64,000 bases of DNA from Aquanectria penicillioides (lineage: Eukaryota; Ascomycota; Sordariomycetes; Hypocreales; Nectriaceae). How positions within the stretch are numbered: the stretch's first letter is position 1; every line of letters begins with the position of its first letter. The notes below the pieces were generated by a model. That model saw nothing but the letters and a program-made list of their open reading frames with translations, was not told the origin of the DNA and searched no databases. Both the position numbers and the translations under genes were made by a program. The DNA is taken from contig PYIU01000005.1 in assembly GCA_003415625.1 (NCBI GenBank), forward strand, positions 1,245,001 to 1,309,000, written 5' to 3'. Shown in pieces: positions 10,263 to 22,625 of the stretch.

Positions 10263-13136
10263 ATGGCCGCACCTCCCTTTGATCCGTCCTCTCTTGCCGC
10301 CAATCCTTTCGACATCTACACGGATGCGACCGTTGTCAGGAATTCCAGCCCCATCCTTCCCGGAGGAGCCTGCAACTTTGTGGACTTGAGTCCTGGAGCC
10401 AATGGAGCCAAGTGTGGATGCCGTCGTTTCTGGAGCCGTAGCAGTGGAGGATCTTTACCCCCGGAACAAACCCATTGGTGCATGTGCAACCACCATGCTT
10501 GCTACCACGAGGAAGGAGAGAGAGATGTCCAATTTCTCGACGTCAATGTGCCTGGCCAGGAGAATGAGAAACCGAGGACGGGCAGAGCCCCGTTGAGCCC
10601 CGTCATGGACCCGGCACTCAAAACACCACCGGCCGTACCTGGAATGGACTTTCCGAGTTTCAGTGCTGGAGGAACCCTCTCCTTTATTAATCAAACCGCC
10701 GAGGATGCCAGCCCACATAACAGGATCCCAGTGAGCCAAAACGTTGGTGCCTCTATCCCGGATACGTTGAGTTGGGGCGGCCTCATCCAGTCACAACCAC
10801 TGGCCACCCCAATGCCCCCAATTCCATCACAGTGCTTGATGCCCTCTCAAACCGCTTCTACGGCATCCTCAGCCCAGGCCAAGTACCTACGACCTTTTGC
10901 TGGAAAAGGCCTCCAGACTCTGAACGGAGTAGCTGGACCTAAACAACCACTACAGCAACAACAGCAACAACAACCGCAGACCCCAACACAGGATAAACTC
11001 CAGGCCATCAAGCCGGTTTTGGCACCCGAAGGACCCGCCGCCCAGGCTGATTCCTTTGTATTTGTTACCCAGGATCAATATGACCCTGCTACTCCCCGAG
11101 CAGACACCCCAACGCAGGCTGAGCCCCGGACTGCTGCATTCAACGCCGTATCTCGCCGGGCATTTAAGAACTTATCCGAGACTGTCAGCGGCCATGACCA
11201 GCGCTTGGACAGGTTGGAAACTGTCTCTTTCCCAGCTCCGGGCCACGAGGAATGTAGCGAGAAGCACGATCACGCGGACATCCGCATCACCGAGCTTGAG
11301 AGTAGAGTTGACGAGGTTGAGAAGCTTGTTAGCAACGACGCCAATAGCGTTGCATCCCGCCGTGGCGATGATGCTAGCGTGGTGTCTGCCGTGACCAGTA
11401 TGACCAGCCGACCAACCCACTCTCAGGAGCTTTATAGCCAAGTGCAATCTTTACAAGCCCAGGTTGCTCACTTGCAGTCGCTGGTGCCCACTCTTAACCA
11501 CCCGTGGGAAGTCGAGGTTGTTTTCCTACCGTTTCCCCTGAAGAAGGTTTGGCAAGAGGCCCGCGAATTCAAGACCGAGCCCCTGATTACCAGCGATGAT
11601 TGGACCCAGCTCCCTATGACGCACAGCACCTCGACGATGCGGTCTCAGTCGCCGCTCTATGCTGACTGGGCCACTGCTGGTGATGACGCAAAGTGGTTAT
11701 TGCCCAAGGCCTTTAGCGACAAGAGCGTCGTTGACCAGCGACTCCGAAGCCGCGGTCTAATAAAGACGGTGACAGTCAGAGGTCCAGACGCGAGGAATGT
11801 CTCGTTGGCTATCAATGATGCATTTGGGAGCATTTTCCGCGAGATGGAGATGTATTCTCGCCCGCAAGCCCCTGATGCACGTATAACGACCTTCCTCGGC
11901 CTCCAGTCAGCCTGGGTTCCACTGCGCAAGATTCACAAGGATTCACGACTTCGATTCTTGAGTCCATCGGAAATGACGACTCCCACGCTGTGGAACGTGC
12001 AGTTCCTGAGCTCCGTCATGATGAGGTCGTCTGAACCTAGACTGTTCATCACTCACCCTGACGCGTATCTTCAGGATTTCCAAGCCTACGAGACTGGTTG
12101 GACATGGCAGAGACTCAAGGAAATGAACCAAGTCTATTTCGACGTAGGAGCATCGCATGGTGCTGCTGAGCCAAATGCTCGCGAGACGTGTTGGTCATGG
12201 ACTGAGCAGCTTGACGAGCCACCCAGCGCTTCGGCTTCTGTCAGTGTGCATCGGGAGCGACAAAGGACGGTGTCGTCGTCCCCATCGCAGCAGTTCTTCC
12301 CCGCGGTTCAAACATTTAGATCATCGAGCGCCTCGGTGACCCGGGTTCAGTCACCTGCGCTTGCCAGCAGAAGAGGTTCTCGCCCGCCTCACATTCGAAC
12401 TTCGTCTATGCCCATGACTGGACCAGTTCAAAACTCCCCCGCCATCAGCAGACGGGTCGCTTCATATGGGCATAGCCGACGATCCTCCCCTGCCGTGTAC
12501 GCTGGCTCTCAATCTGGCGTCGTGAAGCGACGACGGAGCACGCGGTCACCAAGCCATCACCGGTTCACTCCAAGATGGACTGCGTCACCGAGTCCGATGC
12601 CACTTGGCCTGACGGACCGTCAACCAGCGCGGGGCACTACGCCGTTTGCCTATGCTACTCCGTACAGCAATGCTCCTCTTCAGGAAGTTCGTGGCGTCCG
12701 GGGCAGTAGCGTGGCGCGGGCGGATCCTGAGTACGCCTCTGATGAAGGGGCACCATATGACCTTGACATTGACATTTACGAGAGCGGCTCGGATGAATCA
12801 TATGAAGACGAAGAGAGCGTCGGCAGCGTTGAGGAGATGGCTCAGGTTGATATTAACCCCAACCGCGACTCCCAACGCTGGCAGTTTCCAGAGGACGAGC
12901 CTTGGCCTGGTATTGAAGACCAAGACCACCTCTCGGACGGGAGAATATTGATCCTAAAGAGGCGGATGAAGGCAGCAATGCCAGCAGCCAGCCATCGGAA
13001 TATCCCAGCACTCAAAGCGCGTGGCCGGCCAACGACAATGCCGAGTTTCAAATTCACGAAGATGACGAGAACAGACCATGAGGATGAATCAAGCGAAACG
13101 ACGACAGTGGTAATTGGAACATGTTACGTCGCATGA
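10263..13136 (+). CDS. Cys/His-motif coiled-coil hypothetical protein, about 940 aa
   Basis: I do not recognise this protein, but it has clear parts. Residues 37-85 carry six cysteines and three histidines in CGCRRFW and, after a loop, HWCMCNHHACYH, which could bind a metal. Disordered Pro/Gln-rich sequence with a seven-Gln run (near 230) follows. Heptad helices lie at 297-322, 341-362 and 389-412. A compact domain (about 413-650) includes WEVEVVFLPFPLKKVWQEAR and TGWTWQRLKEMNQVYF. The tail is Ser/Arg-rich, then acidic. As read, the last 65 residues turn basic and lose the acidic pattern. The +2 frame from 12942 gives a far better acidic end stopping at 13081. One more G in the GGG at 12939-12941 would join them (939 aa), so the true end is probably 13081. 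Long T runs and repeats follow downstream. Confidence 0.8.
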   Translation: MAAPPFDPSSLAANPFDIYTDATVVRNSSPILPGGACNFVDLSPGANGAKCGCRRFWSRSSGGSLPPEQTHWCMCNHHACYHEEGERDVQFLDVNVPGQENEKPRTGRAPLSPVMDPALKTPPAVPGMDFPSFSAGGTLSFINQTAEDASPHNRIPVSQNVGASIPDTLSWGGLIQSQPLATPMPPIPSQCLMPSQTASTASSAQAKYLRPFAGKGLQTLNGVAGPKQPLQQQQQQQPQTPTQDKLQAIKPVLAPEGPAAQADSFVFVTQDQYDPATPRADTPTQAEPRTAAFNAVSRRAFKNLSETVSGHDQRLDRLETVSFPAPGHEECSEKHDHADIRITELESRVDEVEKLVSNDANSVASRRGDDASVVSAVTSMTSRPTHSQELYSQVQSLQAQVAHLQSLVPTLNHPWEVEVVFLPFPLKKVWQEAREFKTEPLITSDDWTQLPMTHSTSTMRSQSPLYADWATAGDDAKWLLPKAFSDKSVVDQRLRSRGLIKTVTVRGPDARNVSLAINDAFGSIFREMEMYSRPQAPDARITTFLGLQSAWVPLRKIHKDSRLRFLSPSEMTTPTLWNVQFLSSVMMRSSEPRLFITHPDAYLQDFQAYETGWTWQRLKEMNQVYFDVGASHGAAEPNARETCWSWTEQLDEPPSASASVSVHRERQRTVSSSPSQQFFPAVQTFRSSSASVTRVQSPALASRRGSRPPHIRTSSMPMTGPVQNSPAISRRVASYGHSRRSSPAVYAGSQSGVVKRRRSTRSPSHHRFTPRWTASPSPMPLGLTDRQPARGTTPFAYATPYSNAPLQEVRGVRGSSVARADPEYASDEGAPYDLDIDIYESGSDESYEDEESVGSVEEMAQVDINPNRDSQRWQFPEDEPWPGIEDQDHLSDGRILILKRRMKAAMPAASHRNIPALKARGRPTTMPSFKFTKMTRTDHEDESSETTTVVIGTCYVA

Positions 13137-13283
13137 TGGACCGACGACGTCGATGAAACAAGTTTATATGTTATGCTATGTTGTGCTATGTCGTCGTTGG
13201 TATTTTTTTTTTATCATTTTTTTCTTACTATCTTTGCTCGGGGTGTTTTCTGTACATGTATATACCCCGAAAGCCATCTTTTT

Positions 13284-13286
<3 letters not shown>

Positions 13287-13318
<32 letters not shown>
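13287..13318. repeat. (CT)n microsatellite
   Basis: A near-perfect CT dinucleotide run of about 32 nt, about 150-200 nt past the end of the preceding gene and likely in its 3' untranslated region. Confidence 0.85.
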
Positions 13319-13320
<2 letters not shown>

Positions 13321-13487
13321 CACATTCTGTTTGGCGTTTTCTTGGAGGGGTTGCTTCATGAGGCGTTGCATGGGAGAGGCTCGGACTCCGGCTGTGACGG
13401 ATCTACAGGGGAAAACAAGGCGTACAATGACTGGGCACGGGTACCAACAGCAGGCAGGCACACATATGTACTATGGTACGAAGCACA

Positions 13488-13528
13488 GCGACAACAGCGA
13501 CAACAGCGACAACAGCGACAACAATAAC
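13488..13528. repeat. 9-nt tandem repeat (AGCGACAAC)
   Basis: Four to five copies of a nonamer close to AGCGACAAC stand in tandem, then decay into AATAACAAC. Confidence 0.75.
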
Positions 13529-15207
13529 AACAAGATTATTTGTACGCCGGAGCGATGCCGGAGGAGAAGGTTTGGCGCGGAAGAGACGGGAAGTTGGAAG
13601 TGCAGATCTACGACAGGAATGGAAGGGTGTGATCGGCTATCGAGGACGATGCGATGAGGTAAAGAAAGGTACCAGGACGATTGTGGGTGGACATCTCAGC
13701 TTCATGTACTAGATGCACATATACCATCGCCACCATTTTATGCTTTTTTTTTGTTCCTCTTCCCTCCCCTCAACAATCTGCTCGCCTGTGTCCCCCCCCC
13801 GTACTCCATTGATGCCAATTTTTTTTTTTTTTGGGTCTCGTCTTGTCTCGTCTTGCCGTCTCGTTCTCGTTTTGGCTTCTCTGACCGTCTCTCTCAACGT
13901 CTCGAGCCATGGGGGAACCGGCTTGGCGTCAGCCGATTTCCCACAATCGGCGCCGTACGTGTGTGTGTCCGCATCTACCGGCACAGCATCTCCCTCTCTC
14001 TTTTTAGCCGTATAGCCGTGGATTAGCAATCCTCGTCGCCTTGGCAGCAACGCTGGACGCTGGATGCTGGATGCTGGATGCTGACCGAGCACAGCGCTGT
14101 ATGCACGGCAACGCTGTACGGCACCCCGTGCGGTTACCCGGTCACATAGCAGAGCTGCCCTTGTCCGGGAGCTGCGGGATGATGGATCTGCAATCATTGA
14201 CGCCGTCGCATGGGTCCCCCACACTGCGGATGCGACCAAGTCTACTAGTTGGTTTTAGTTGACGAGTTGATTAGTTGGTTCTTGTCCATACTCTAGACCA
14301 TCGTTCCGTTCCTCTCGACGCAGCGAATGGTCCAAGGTAGACAAAAAGGTAAAGTTTCCCCCCCTCCCCTGTCCCCCAGTATCCCGCATGCTGCTGTACA
14401 TGTACATCAATTGGTAAATTTACGCACAATGTCCAGCTGAGTGAGGCGACCTGACCACCACCACGTCCTGCATGCCCCGTAGCCCTGATGCTGATGCCCT
14501 GTAGTCCCAAAGCCTTACAAGTGAGATTGAGCCCAGAGATGCATTGAACAGCTTTAGGTTTTGCTTTTGTATTGATAGTTTGATTCGAACGTTAATTCGT
14601 CAGGCCTCTCTGCTTTTCTAGCAGCGGCACCATAGTCCGGAAAGAAGAAGAAAAAGTCTCGTCTCTAACGCATCAAAGTGGTATCGGGTATCAAGCCCCC
14701 CTCCCCATCATGGTCGCATCCCCAGGACCATTCCAAAATTGAACATGACAAGAAAGACAACAAAGGTCAAGGGGACGGCATCTAAAACATGTAAACCTCT
14801 CCCAAAAACACAAAACCCAGGAACCAAACCCCCAAGTCATCAACAACAAAACACCGTGATGCCATGCCTTTCTAATGCCACCCAGCCGATTTTCTCAGAA
14901 ACACGCGACCTCCTACCCCATCCGAATACGAGTGCTTGCATCCCCACCCACCAGCGCCGCGCGGTTGCTCCGGCGCTCCGGAAAGAGGAGGAGAAGAAGA
15001 AAAAAAAGGAAACGCAAGTGACTCGATTTGGCTTTTTTTTTTCTTGTCCGAACTGCGATCTGGGTATATATGTAGGGTATAAGGGAATGTTCAAGAGGAA
15101 AGTGATAAGAAATTCGCAAAAACAAGGTAAACCAATGCAAACCATTGAGGCAACGCCGAAAAATAATGCAGACACGCTCCAAGCGTGCAGGTAGGTAGTG
15201 TGAGACT

Positions 15208-16721
15208 CTAGTACCAAGTCCCCTTGGGATTGAGCTTGTAGGCAATTTTGCACTTGGAGCCCTGGCACATAAGCTCGCGGTCGAGCGTCTTGAACTTGGG
15301 GCCATTGGGCCCGGTGACGTAGTGGTACTGGCCAAAGAAGCGCCATTGTCGAGGGTCGGCCAAGGAATAGACCTCGTCGCCCCAGCGGCCGTCGAAGTGA
15401 AACCACGACGTCGGAGCATGCGGGTTGGAAGCGGCGGGAACGAGGCTCTTGGGCTCCAGGAGCTCGTCGGTGTCCTCGCCGTAGTCCTTGACGTAGTCGT
15501 AGTGGTAGGCGTAGTTGTTTAGTGAGGGGTCCCACAGGGGGCCCTTGTCGGTTTCGTCCTTGAGAATGCCAAAGGGCAGGATGTAGGCATGGTCGTTCGG
15601 CAGCGCATACATGGCATGGGAGCCCACCGCCGAGTAGATAACAGGGCGTACGCCGCGCTTCTCTACGGCTTCGTAGGCGTACGCCTGACCTCCCTCGTGC
15701 TCGGAGAAGAACACACCCCTCGGAACGCCATTCTCAAAGCGCATCATGCAATGTTCCCAGTCACCCACGTGGTTGCCGAAGCGAATGTTGAAGACGGTCT
15801 GGCCCAAGTTGTACGAGTAGAAGAAGAACCAAAAGGCATCGACAATGCCCGAGCCTTTGTCAACAATGACCAGGATGGCTGGGGCGCTAGAGTAGCCACT
15901 ATCATCAGGTTTGTGGCCCAGAGGAAGAACCTTCTCGGTGTTAGAACGGCGGTCCTTCTGGAACTTGCGGTTCCTGGGGTCGTCGAGGCGGTGGAGCGGA
16001 AGCTTTTTGCCCACGTCGTACCAAGTAGTGGGCGATCTGAGCTCGGGGGAGTCTGGGCCATTGTCAATCGGCGGAGGGGTCACCTCCTTGTTGTCTTTAC
16101 CGTCCTTGGGGAACGCCTCGGGGACGTTGTAATGGCTGTGCAGCCAGGTGGGACGGTCCTCGACGTCGTCGTTGCTTCGGAGAGTAATCTTGTTGCCAAG
16201 CTTGTTGAGCTGGTGCAGGTTGTTCAAGGTCCATTTGGTAGTCGAGTTGAGAAGCACCCCGTCGACGTAGACGGTCATGTGCTCGAGATGTTCACCAATA
16301 TCCGAAGGCCAGAACTGCTCACCAGAGTAGAGGTGGACGTATGGCGCATACTTTTTCACGTAGTCCGGAACCTCGCGGAGAATTCGGCGTCGCTGATTGA
16401 CGTTTCGCTTATGGTCCTCCCGGGGAAGATCGTCAGCCTCCCATTGCAGCGCACGCCGCTTCAGCTCGCCCCAGGGCTCATCGGGTTCAGACAGGCTTCG
16501 AGCAGCAGGGTCACTTCGTAAGTGATGGAGGCCGCAGATGCTGATCCAGCGGCAGGCCTGACGGTCCCAAAAGTAAGGGCTGCTGTCAACCCAGCGGCGA
16601 TCTCGGGCTCGCTTCTCGGGCCCCGCTTGGTAGGGTCGAGCATACGGGGGGCTAGCCAGGCGCCGAAGGAAAGGAACAGCAGGAAGGCCAGCAAAATGGT
16701 ACATCGACGAAGCCAGAACAT
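15208..16721 (-). CDS. vacuolar protein sorting-associated protein 62 (VPS62-domain) family, with one frame break
   Basis: The long frame (15208 to about 16645) holds a VPS62 domain: YAPYVHLYSGEQFWPSD, then AFWFFFYSYNLGQTVFNIRFGNHVGDWEHCMMRF, EHEGGQAYAYEA, YSAVGSHAMYA, and a C-terminal half rich in aromatics ending NPKGTWY. Fungal members of this family, named for yeast VPS62, often have an N-terminal membrane anchor. Here that anchor, MFWLRRCTILLAFLLFLSFGAWLAP, lies in another frame starting at 16721. The two frames meet at a G6 run (16646-16651); one extra base there joins them into about 504 residues. A 50-nt intron (GTTGAC..ATCAG) would also restore frame but removes Trp/Cys-rich sequence that looks coding. 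No enzymatic motif is known for the family. Confidence 0.85.
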
Positions 16722-19700
16722 GGCTTCTGGCTAGACGGCCACTGGCCCCGAAGTGCGGCTGGCGCAGCGAGGATCGGAGTGCGAGGGCAGGATAGACGGG
16801 TGGGGGGGGACAGAAGGGAATCTGCGGTCCGGATATAAGATGGTCGGGACGGCCGGTCTGTGGGGATACAAGGTAAATGGCGGGAGAGGAGGAGGGGAAG
16901 AGGGCACGAGGGGAAGGGAATAGGCCAGCTATATGAGCATCACGAAAGAACGAGGGTATATACGACGCCGCTGGGGCAAGTCGTGCGGGCTAGGCTAGGC
17001 CTTGAGGGATGGGGGTGCGATGGAGGAAGAGAAAGAGAGCGAGAGGGAGTGAGCGAGAGACAAGAAGGAAACAAACGAGGCGCCGAGGATTGACCAGGAT
17101 GGCCCGTCGATGGGGCCGTCGATGGTGGAGGGCGGATAGCGGATGGTGGCATGGGTGTGTTGCCTTTGGGGGGCGTGCATGTCTCTGGACTGTGGGCATG
17201 TGGATGTTTGACACTTGACGGCATGGGAAAGGATTGGGCGACGCCACGGACGGGGCCAGGCTTGAGAGTCTCCAACGCAAGGCTTCCCTTTTCTTTTTTT
17301 TTTTCTCTCTCTTCCTTCCCCTTCCCCATCTGGTTTTTGCGGATAGACTCAGCCAGGGGACAAGGGGGAGAGATGGAGGGGCAGATAAGTACACAGCATG
17401 TACCGAGCCGTCGATGTGTGGATGCATCTGCGAATCCAGAGGTATCGCGACCAGGGCCGGCGAGGGCGGTCATGGTGGTCACGGTGGTGTATCGCGCCGT
17501 GTAAGTCGTCCTCCGCCAAAACGGAGCACAGATGGGTGGAGGGACAGGGCAGAGTACGAATACGTCGTAGCGGTGTCAGCGCCAGCAGAAAACGCTCAAC
17601 CAAGGTACCTTTCAGGGTCTTGTACCACGAGGGACTTTGGTCATCGTGGCGCCGGCTCGGCGACAAGTACCCAGCCTCTCGTAGCCTGGCCCCCAGCGCG
17701 CTGCTCGCAGCCCGCCGTTGGTCCAATGCTTTGGTTTGGTGCCTTGCCTTTGCTCTCCATGGCATGGCAAGGTGTTCCCGACACACACCCACAAAAAATG
17801 TGCCATGAAGGTTATGGCCGGTGCCTTACTTTAGACCATGGCTTTGTTGAGCAGCCTAGAACCAGTGGGAATCCCGCAACGACAGACCGCCCCAAGCTTG
17901 AATTGGAACACGGCAATTTGGGAATCGCATCGGCAATCTGCACGCGCGCACTTCCCTGGAACGAGAAAAGGGAAAAGTTAATAATACTTAGCCATCTTCT
18001 GTACGGAGTAACCAACAAAGAGAGCCGGAACGGCACCAGCCATGGCACAGCTCTCCCGGCGACGACGAGGAAGAAGAAAGGAACGCGCTGCGCCTCCGCC
18101 GCCACCATCGCTGTCTAGTCCCGTTCGCTGGTTCGGCCGCGCTGCGCTCCGCGTCCAGATCGACTCGATGGTCCAGGGAAGCGAGCAGGGGGCCCCTCCC
18201 TCCACCCTTCCAAGTTCCCAGTGTGCGCTGCCCTACGTGCCATGTCCGCATAAGACTGGCCTGTGTGTCTGTGGCCGGGCGTGATACACTGGGCTGGGTG
18301 GTGGGTTGTTTTAGTGTTACGGTGTAGCCAATGCCTGGCCGGTGATATTTTTCAATGGCATAATTCTTCCGGAGGGAGGCATCACCAGGCTAGAGCCGAT
18401 GTTGCCATGGTCGAGATTCGTTGGGACCAACTTAGCTGCCACGTTAGACGCAAATGTCAACATCGATTGCACGGGGTAGTTTGAGGCCAGACGACGGATG
18501 GAGGAAACGGACCGTGGCTGTTCTGGGCTATAGGCCACATCCACGGCCGCTGCCGTCGCCGTGGTCGTCGCCATGGCCGTTGCTCCAAGACTCTGAGAGG
18601 GAGTGTGTGTGTTTTTTTTTTTTTTAGGCGTGTGCTCTACGGATACAGGAGCGTGTTATTTGAAAGAGTGCCTCGTCTCTTGAGGAGCGTTGGCTCTCTT
18701 GCCCATCACTCCCTGCCGCCATCCTGCGCCTCCAGCTGCCAGTGCGCCTGCAATGTGTGAGCTGGCAGCAACACCCCGTTGGTGCCCTTCCCTTCCAACC
18801 TACCTACCTACCTACTTGGGTGGCCTGCGTGCCTCCTTCCTCAGGTCCTGTAACTTGGGTACGGGGGTAGGTACCCAGGCTAGTAGGTCAGTGCTCAGAG
18901 TCCCGTCCCAGTGCTCCAGGTGTCCCGCATCCATCATACGAAGCAAGCCTTGTCAGTGGCAGCAGACGGCCCGTTCGTAAGGAGAAAAAGACCCCTCTGC
19001 CTCATCCTCAACCCACAATTGACTCCATAAGTTCCCATCTCTTTGTGCTACCGGTACCTACCTGTGATAGTCTCTCTTTCAGGCTTCCTTCCCGATTAAT
19101 CCGAGCGTCTGAGCAGCCATGACCCTCCACTTGTCGTCACGCAACCAAACAGCCCCATCCGACAATCCATGTACCGAGTACCAACCCCCCGCCGTATTCA
19201 ATCGACTGCCGGGCCTGTACCGAATACCCGAACATTGCGGCCCATAGTCCACGCTGACCTACCTAAGTACCTACTCACGCTCCACTCACAGCCCGCCCAG
19301 CGTAACTCCCACGGGCCCTGAGCCCTCTTCCGCGCCGCACCTCACCCCCTCAGGTGCGCTGGCAGAGTGATACAAGGAGGGTGGCCGATTACAGGTGCCT
19401 AGACCCCCCCTCATCCTTCACACCTGAGTTTGCGTCTGCGTCTACGCCTGCGTATGCCTGTGGCGTCTGTGCTTGTCCCTGTCCTGGATCCTTATCCGCA
19501 AACTGGGATGTTATAATACAGGGCATGGGGCTTCCGCTTCTCATTCTCGATAGGTGCGGTCTCTAATCACCTACAACCAGAACCACCACCACAACCAACA
19601 GCAACAAGCCCATGCCCTGAATCAACTCCACTGCCAGCCTCTGAAATCTCGAGATGGCTCTTGTTTAGGGAACTGTGGTATCCAACACTGAAAAAGTAAA

Positions 19701-22625
19701 TGTTGCGTTAGCCAATTCTTGTTAGAGTATAATCTCACTCGTCAACAAACTGCAATTGCAGAGCAAGAGCCAAAAAAGACAAACAACCCAGTTGGCGGTC
19801 TACATTGGCTCACCTCTCAACAAACGAGAAGGCAAGTAACAGCTCATTGTGGCCTGTGCAGGTGGAGAGAGAGCCCCGGCCTCGATAGCCGACTCTCCTG
19901 GTGATGTACAGTATCCGCAGTGCTCAATCCACAATCCCCAATACGAATACTGCATCTCAGCTCCAGGACCCGATCGAGCGAATAGCCATAGTTCGGCCGG
20001 GGTAGTCTTGGTGCCACTTTCGAGGCTTGGCATCCCGTCTTCAATTGAATAGGTAGACGCGTTCTCTGGATCGTCCTCTGGTCATCCTCATCTCAAACAC
20101 GAACTGACTGGATCAAGCGGCTGTGCGACCCAGTTTCCCATCCTTCCATTTTCAGGTACCTTGCTGGGTGGTGACTGGTCCCCGGCGACAACCTACTCAA
20201 CTTTCCAAGGTCCCTAAATCACTCGGTTGCTGCACCGGTCTGTCACTGGACTCACGGGGCCGCCCCACGAGTTGGGGTCACTGGTCACAGACCGTTGTCG
20301 GATGGGACTTTTTTTTTTTCACAAGTCGACAACCACGTCCGATGGGGAAATGGCGGGAGAGGGCAGAGATGGGGGGCAAATCCCACCAAAAACCATGAGA
20401 ACAGCAGTGTGAGACAAAAAGAGCACTTGAGAATTGGCCCCGAGGTACGGTACTGAAGGGTACATTCCGGGCTGGGACCCATTCTCTCGGTGCAAGTACC
20501 ACCCCAGGAGCGAGTAATGCACCTCGAAACCATCCACGTTCCGCGGTTCTAGAGCGTCCCCCGCGCGCGCCAAGACCATTTCGAATAGCGTCACGCTGCC
20601 CGCCGCATGGTGTTCCACGTTGGACTCGGAGACGAGGGCGCTAGGGACGAGGGTCGAGGGACTAGGTCACGACTTGTCTGGCTGATAGGACCCAGTCCAA
20701 CGTTGTCAAACAGAGTCCATCACCACCACCATTGTGCCGAAAATCGGGGCCGAGTGCGAGTGTCGGCTCCCCCTTGATCGTCCAAGTTCCACGCCTCAAG
20801 GCCCACGCCCACACACGCACACGCACACGCACACGCCGTAATCCAGTAGCAACCGGCTTGTATCTGCGTCAACCAAGACGATGGCCAAAGGGGGGCAACA
20901 GGGCGGCATTGTAGGCGCCCACCCCAGATGCAGCTTTGGCACCATGGCTGTCACTGTCCAATCCGCCTGTGGCTGGCTGTCGTCGTTTGTATTCGTATGC
21001 CTGTCTGTCGAGTCAACAACGTCGCCATTGTAAGCAGACCCGGCACGGCCGCCAGGTAGACACAACGGGAACTACGATACCTCGTAATTCGCGGCACATT
21101 GAATCCGAAAAAAAAGGGAGGGGGTATTTTTTTCTCCGTATCACCAACTCCGCCTCAGCCACTTAACTTACTGTGCTGATCCGTTTGATGCCATGTCGTC
21201 CTCCCTCCATGGTCAGGATTTGCCAGGGCTATTTTGAACCACGTCAACCAACCCGTCCACTACAGATAATGCAATGATGCAAAGCACCGCACCCTGCGCT
21301 CCTACCGTCCCGGGACTCCTAACTTGATATCAAGTTACATACATGTGGCCAACACGCCAAGGTCCGGGGTCACAAATCTCCAAAAAAAAAAAAAAAAAAT
21401 GAACGTCCCAATCTGGATCCAAAGCATCCCTCTCCACCAATCTCTCGCTGACCCAAGCTGACTGGCTGTCGCAAGGCTTGGCCCTCCATCAGCCGGGTCA
21501 TAGCCTTCTCAACTTACGGAGCAGCCAACGAACCATGACTACCAGCACTGCCACATGGGCAGACGTGTTCACACAAAGAGCCGCAACGATGCCAGGATCG
21601 ATTTCCCCACTGGGCCGTCCAACCTGACGCCCCGGCCGAGATGGTAATGGTATACCAACCCATATGCCCTCCGGACCTTTCACGGGATCCAGATGCGGCA
21701 CCCACAATTATTTTGGCTTCGTTTTTGAGTCACTCCCGCTACAATACATGTACACGCTTACATTAGCTCACCTGCGAGGCTGGCAACTTAAGCTGGTCCG
21801 CGTACAGATTTTAGTGCACATGGTCCTCTCCATCCCCCAAGTTAATGTGACCCTGGGAACAGGTTTTGTCTCGGAGCCTTGCCCGTCGTCCTGTTCATTA
21901 TCGCTCATCACGCGTACAACGAGCCAATGGTGGCATCGTAGCTCTACTCGTGGGCGACGACATAGGCCAGCCTTGATCTTCGCCCGTTGCCGCTATCAAA
22001 ACTGACCTCCCGGTTTTTGGCCGCATCGTGGCACATCGTGGCCATCATGAGCTTCGTCTTTGGACGAGACGCCGTGCTGTGCCATGCCCCTTCACTGCGT
22101 CCATCACCATCTGGGAGCAAAAGTTGAGCACCATCTGCCCCAGCCAAGGCCGGCTAACGACCCCTTCCAAGTCCACTCCAAGTGCACCCTTCACACCCCT
22201 CCTAAACGAAAATTGCTGGTCATGTGAACCACATCGTTAATCGCGATAACCTCCAGAAAAAAACCAGTGATGAAATTTCCATTGCCATTGTCGGCGCTTT
22301 TTCACGCCACGGGTATCATATCTCTTGCGCCAATGGCCCAAACGCGCCACTTGTCTCCATTAGCCGCCTTCCAACCATTGAATTTCTTCATGAACACGTT
22401 TGCCTTGGTTCAGCAAAACTATCCTCCTGCAGCTGAATCATGCGTCCGTAATGCGGTCAAGTGTTCGTTGTACATGTATTGTACCTTGTATACCCTCTTT
22501 TCAAACGTAGATGTAGATGTGGGTAGAGTTAGGGTGGCAGGGCAGAGATAGTTGTGGAGGAAGACGTCGGAGTTCGTATCGTCGTCCTGTCTCGACCGAC
22601 GGCTCGCTCGCTTAATCGCTTTATC
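16722..22625. other. 5.9-kb gene-free stretch
   Basis: The largest gap in the window. Frames up to 294 codons exist but read as Arg/Pro/Ser shadows with no conserved motif. Contents noticed: purine-rich runs at 16860-17080, a T run at 18612, repeated CTAC near 18800, a CA-rich run at 20810-20835, and an A17 run at 21380. It must hold the VPS62 promoter on its left side. A long noncoding RNA or fast-evolving secreted gene could be missed here without transcript data. Confidence 0.4.

Larger units (their letters stand above)
13137..15207. other. intergenic between convergent genes, simple repeats only
   Basis: About 2 kb between two gene 3' ends. It holds T runs, the CT and nonamer repeats, a heptamer repeat (GCTGGAT, about 14055-14085) and C/G runs. 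No supported gene. Confidence 0.5.

Noticed and set aside
15589..16521. 310-codon plus-strand frame
   Set aside because: Antisense shadow of the VPS62-domain gene, whose protein family is clear.
16572..16621. 50-nt intron (GTTGAC..ATCAG) to explain the VPS62 frame change
   Set aside because: It restores frame but removes sequence encoding SSPYFWDRQACRW that looks coding; a one-base run error is simpler given five similar cases.
17234..18118. 294-codon plus-strand frame in the largest gap
   Set aside because: No motif, mixed composition and antisense frames of similar length; looks like chance in GC-rich DNA.
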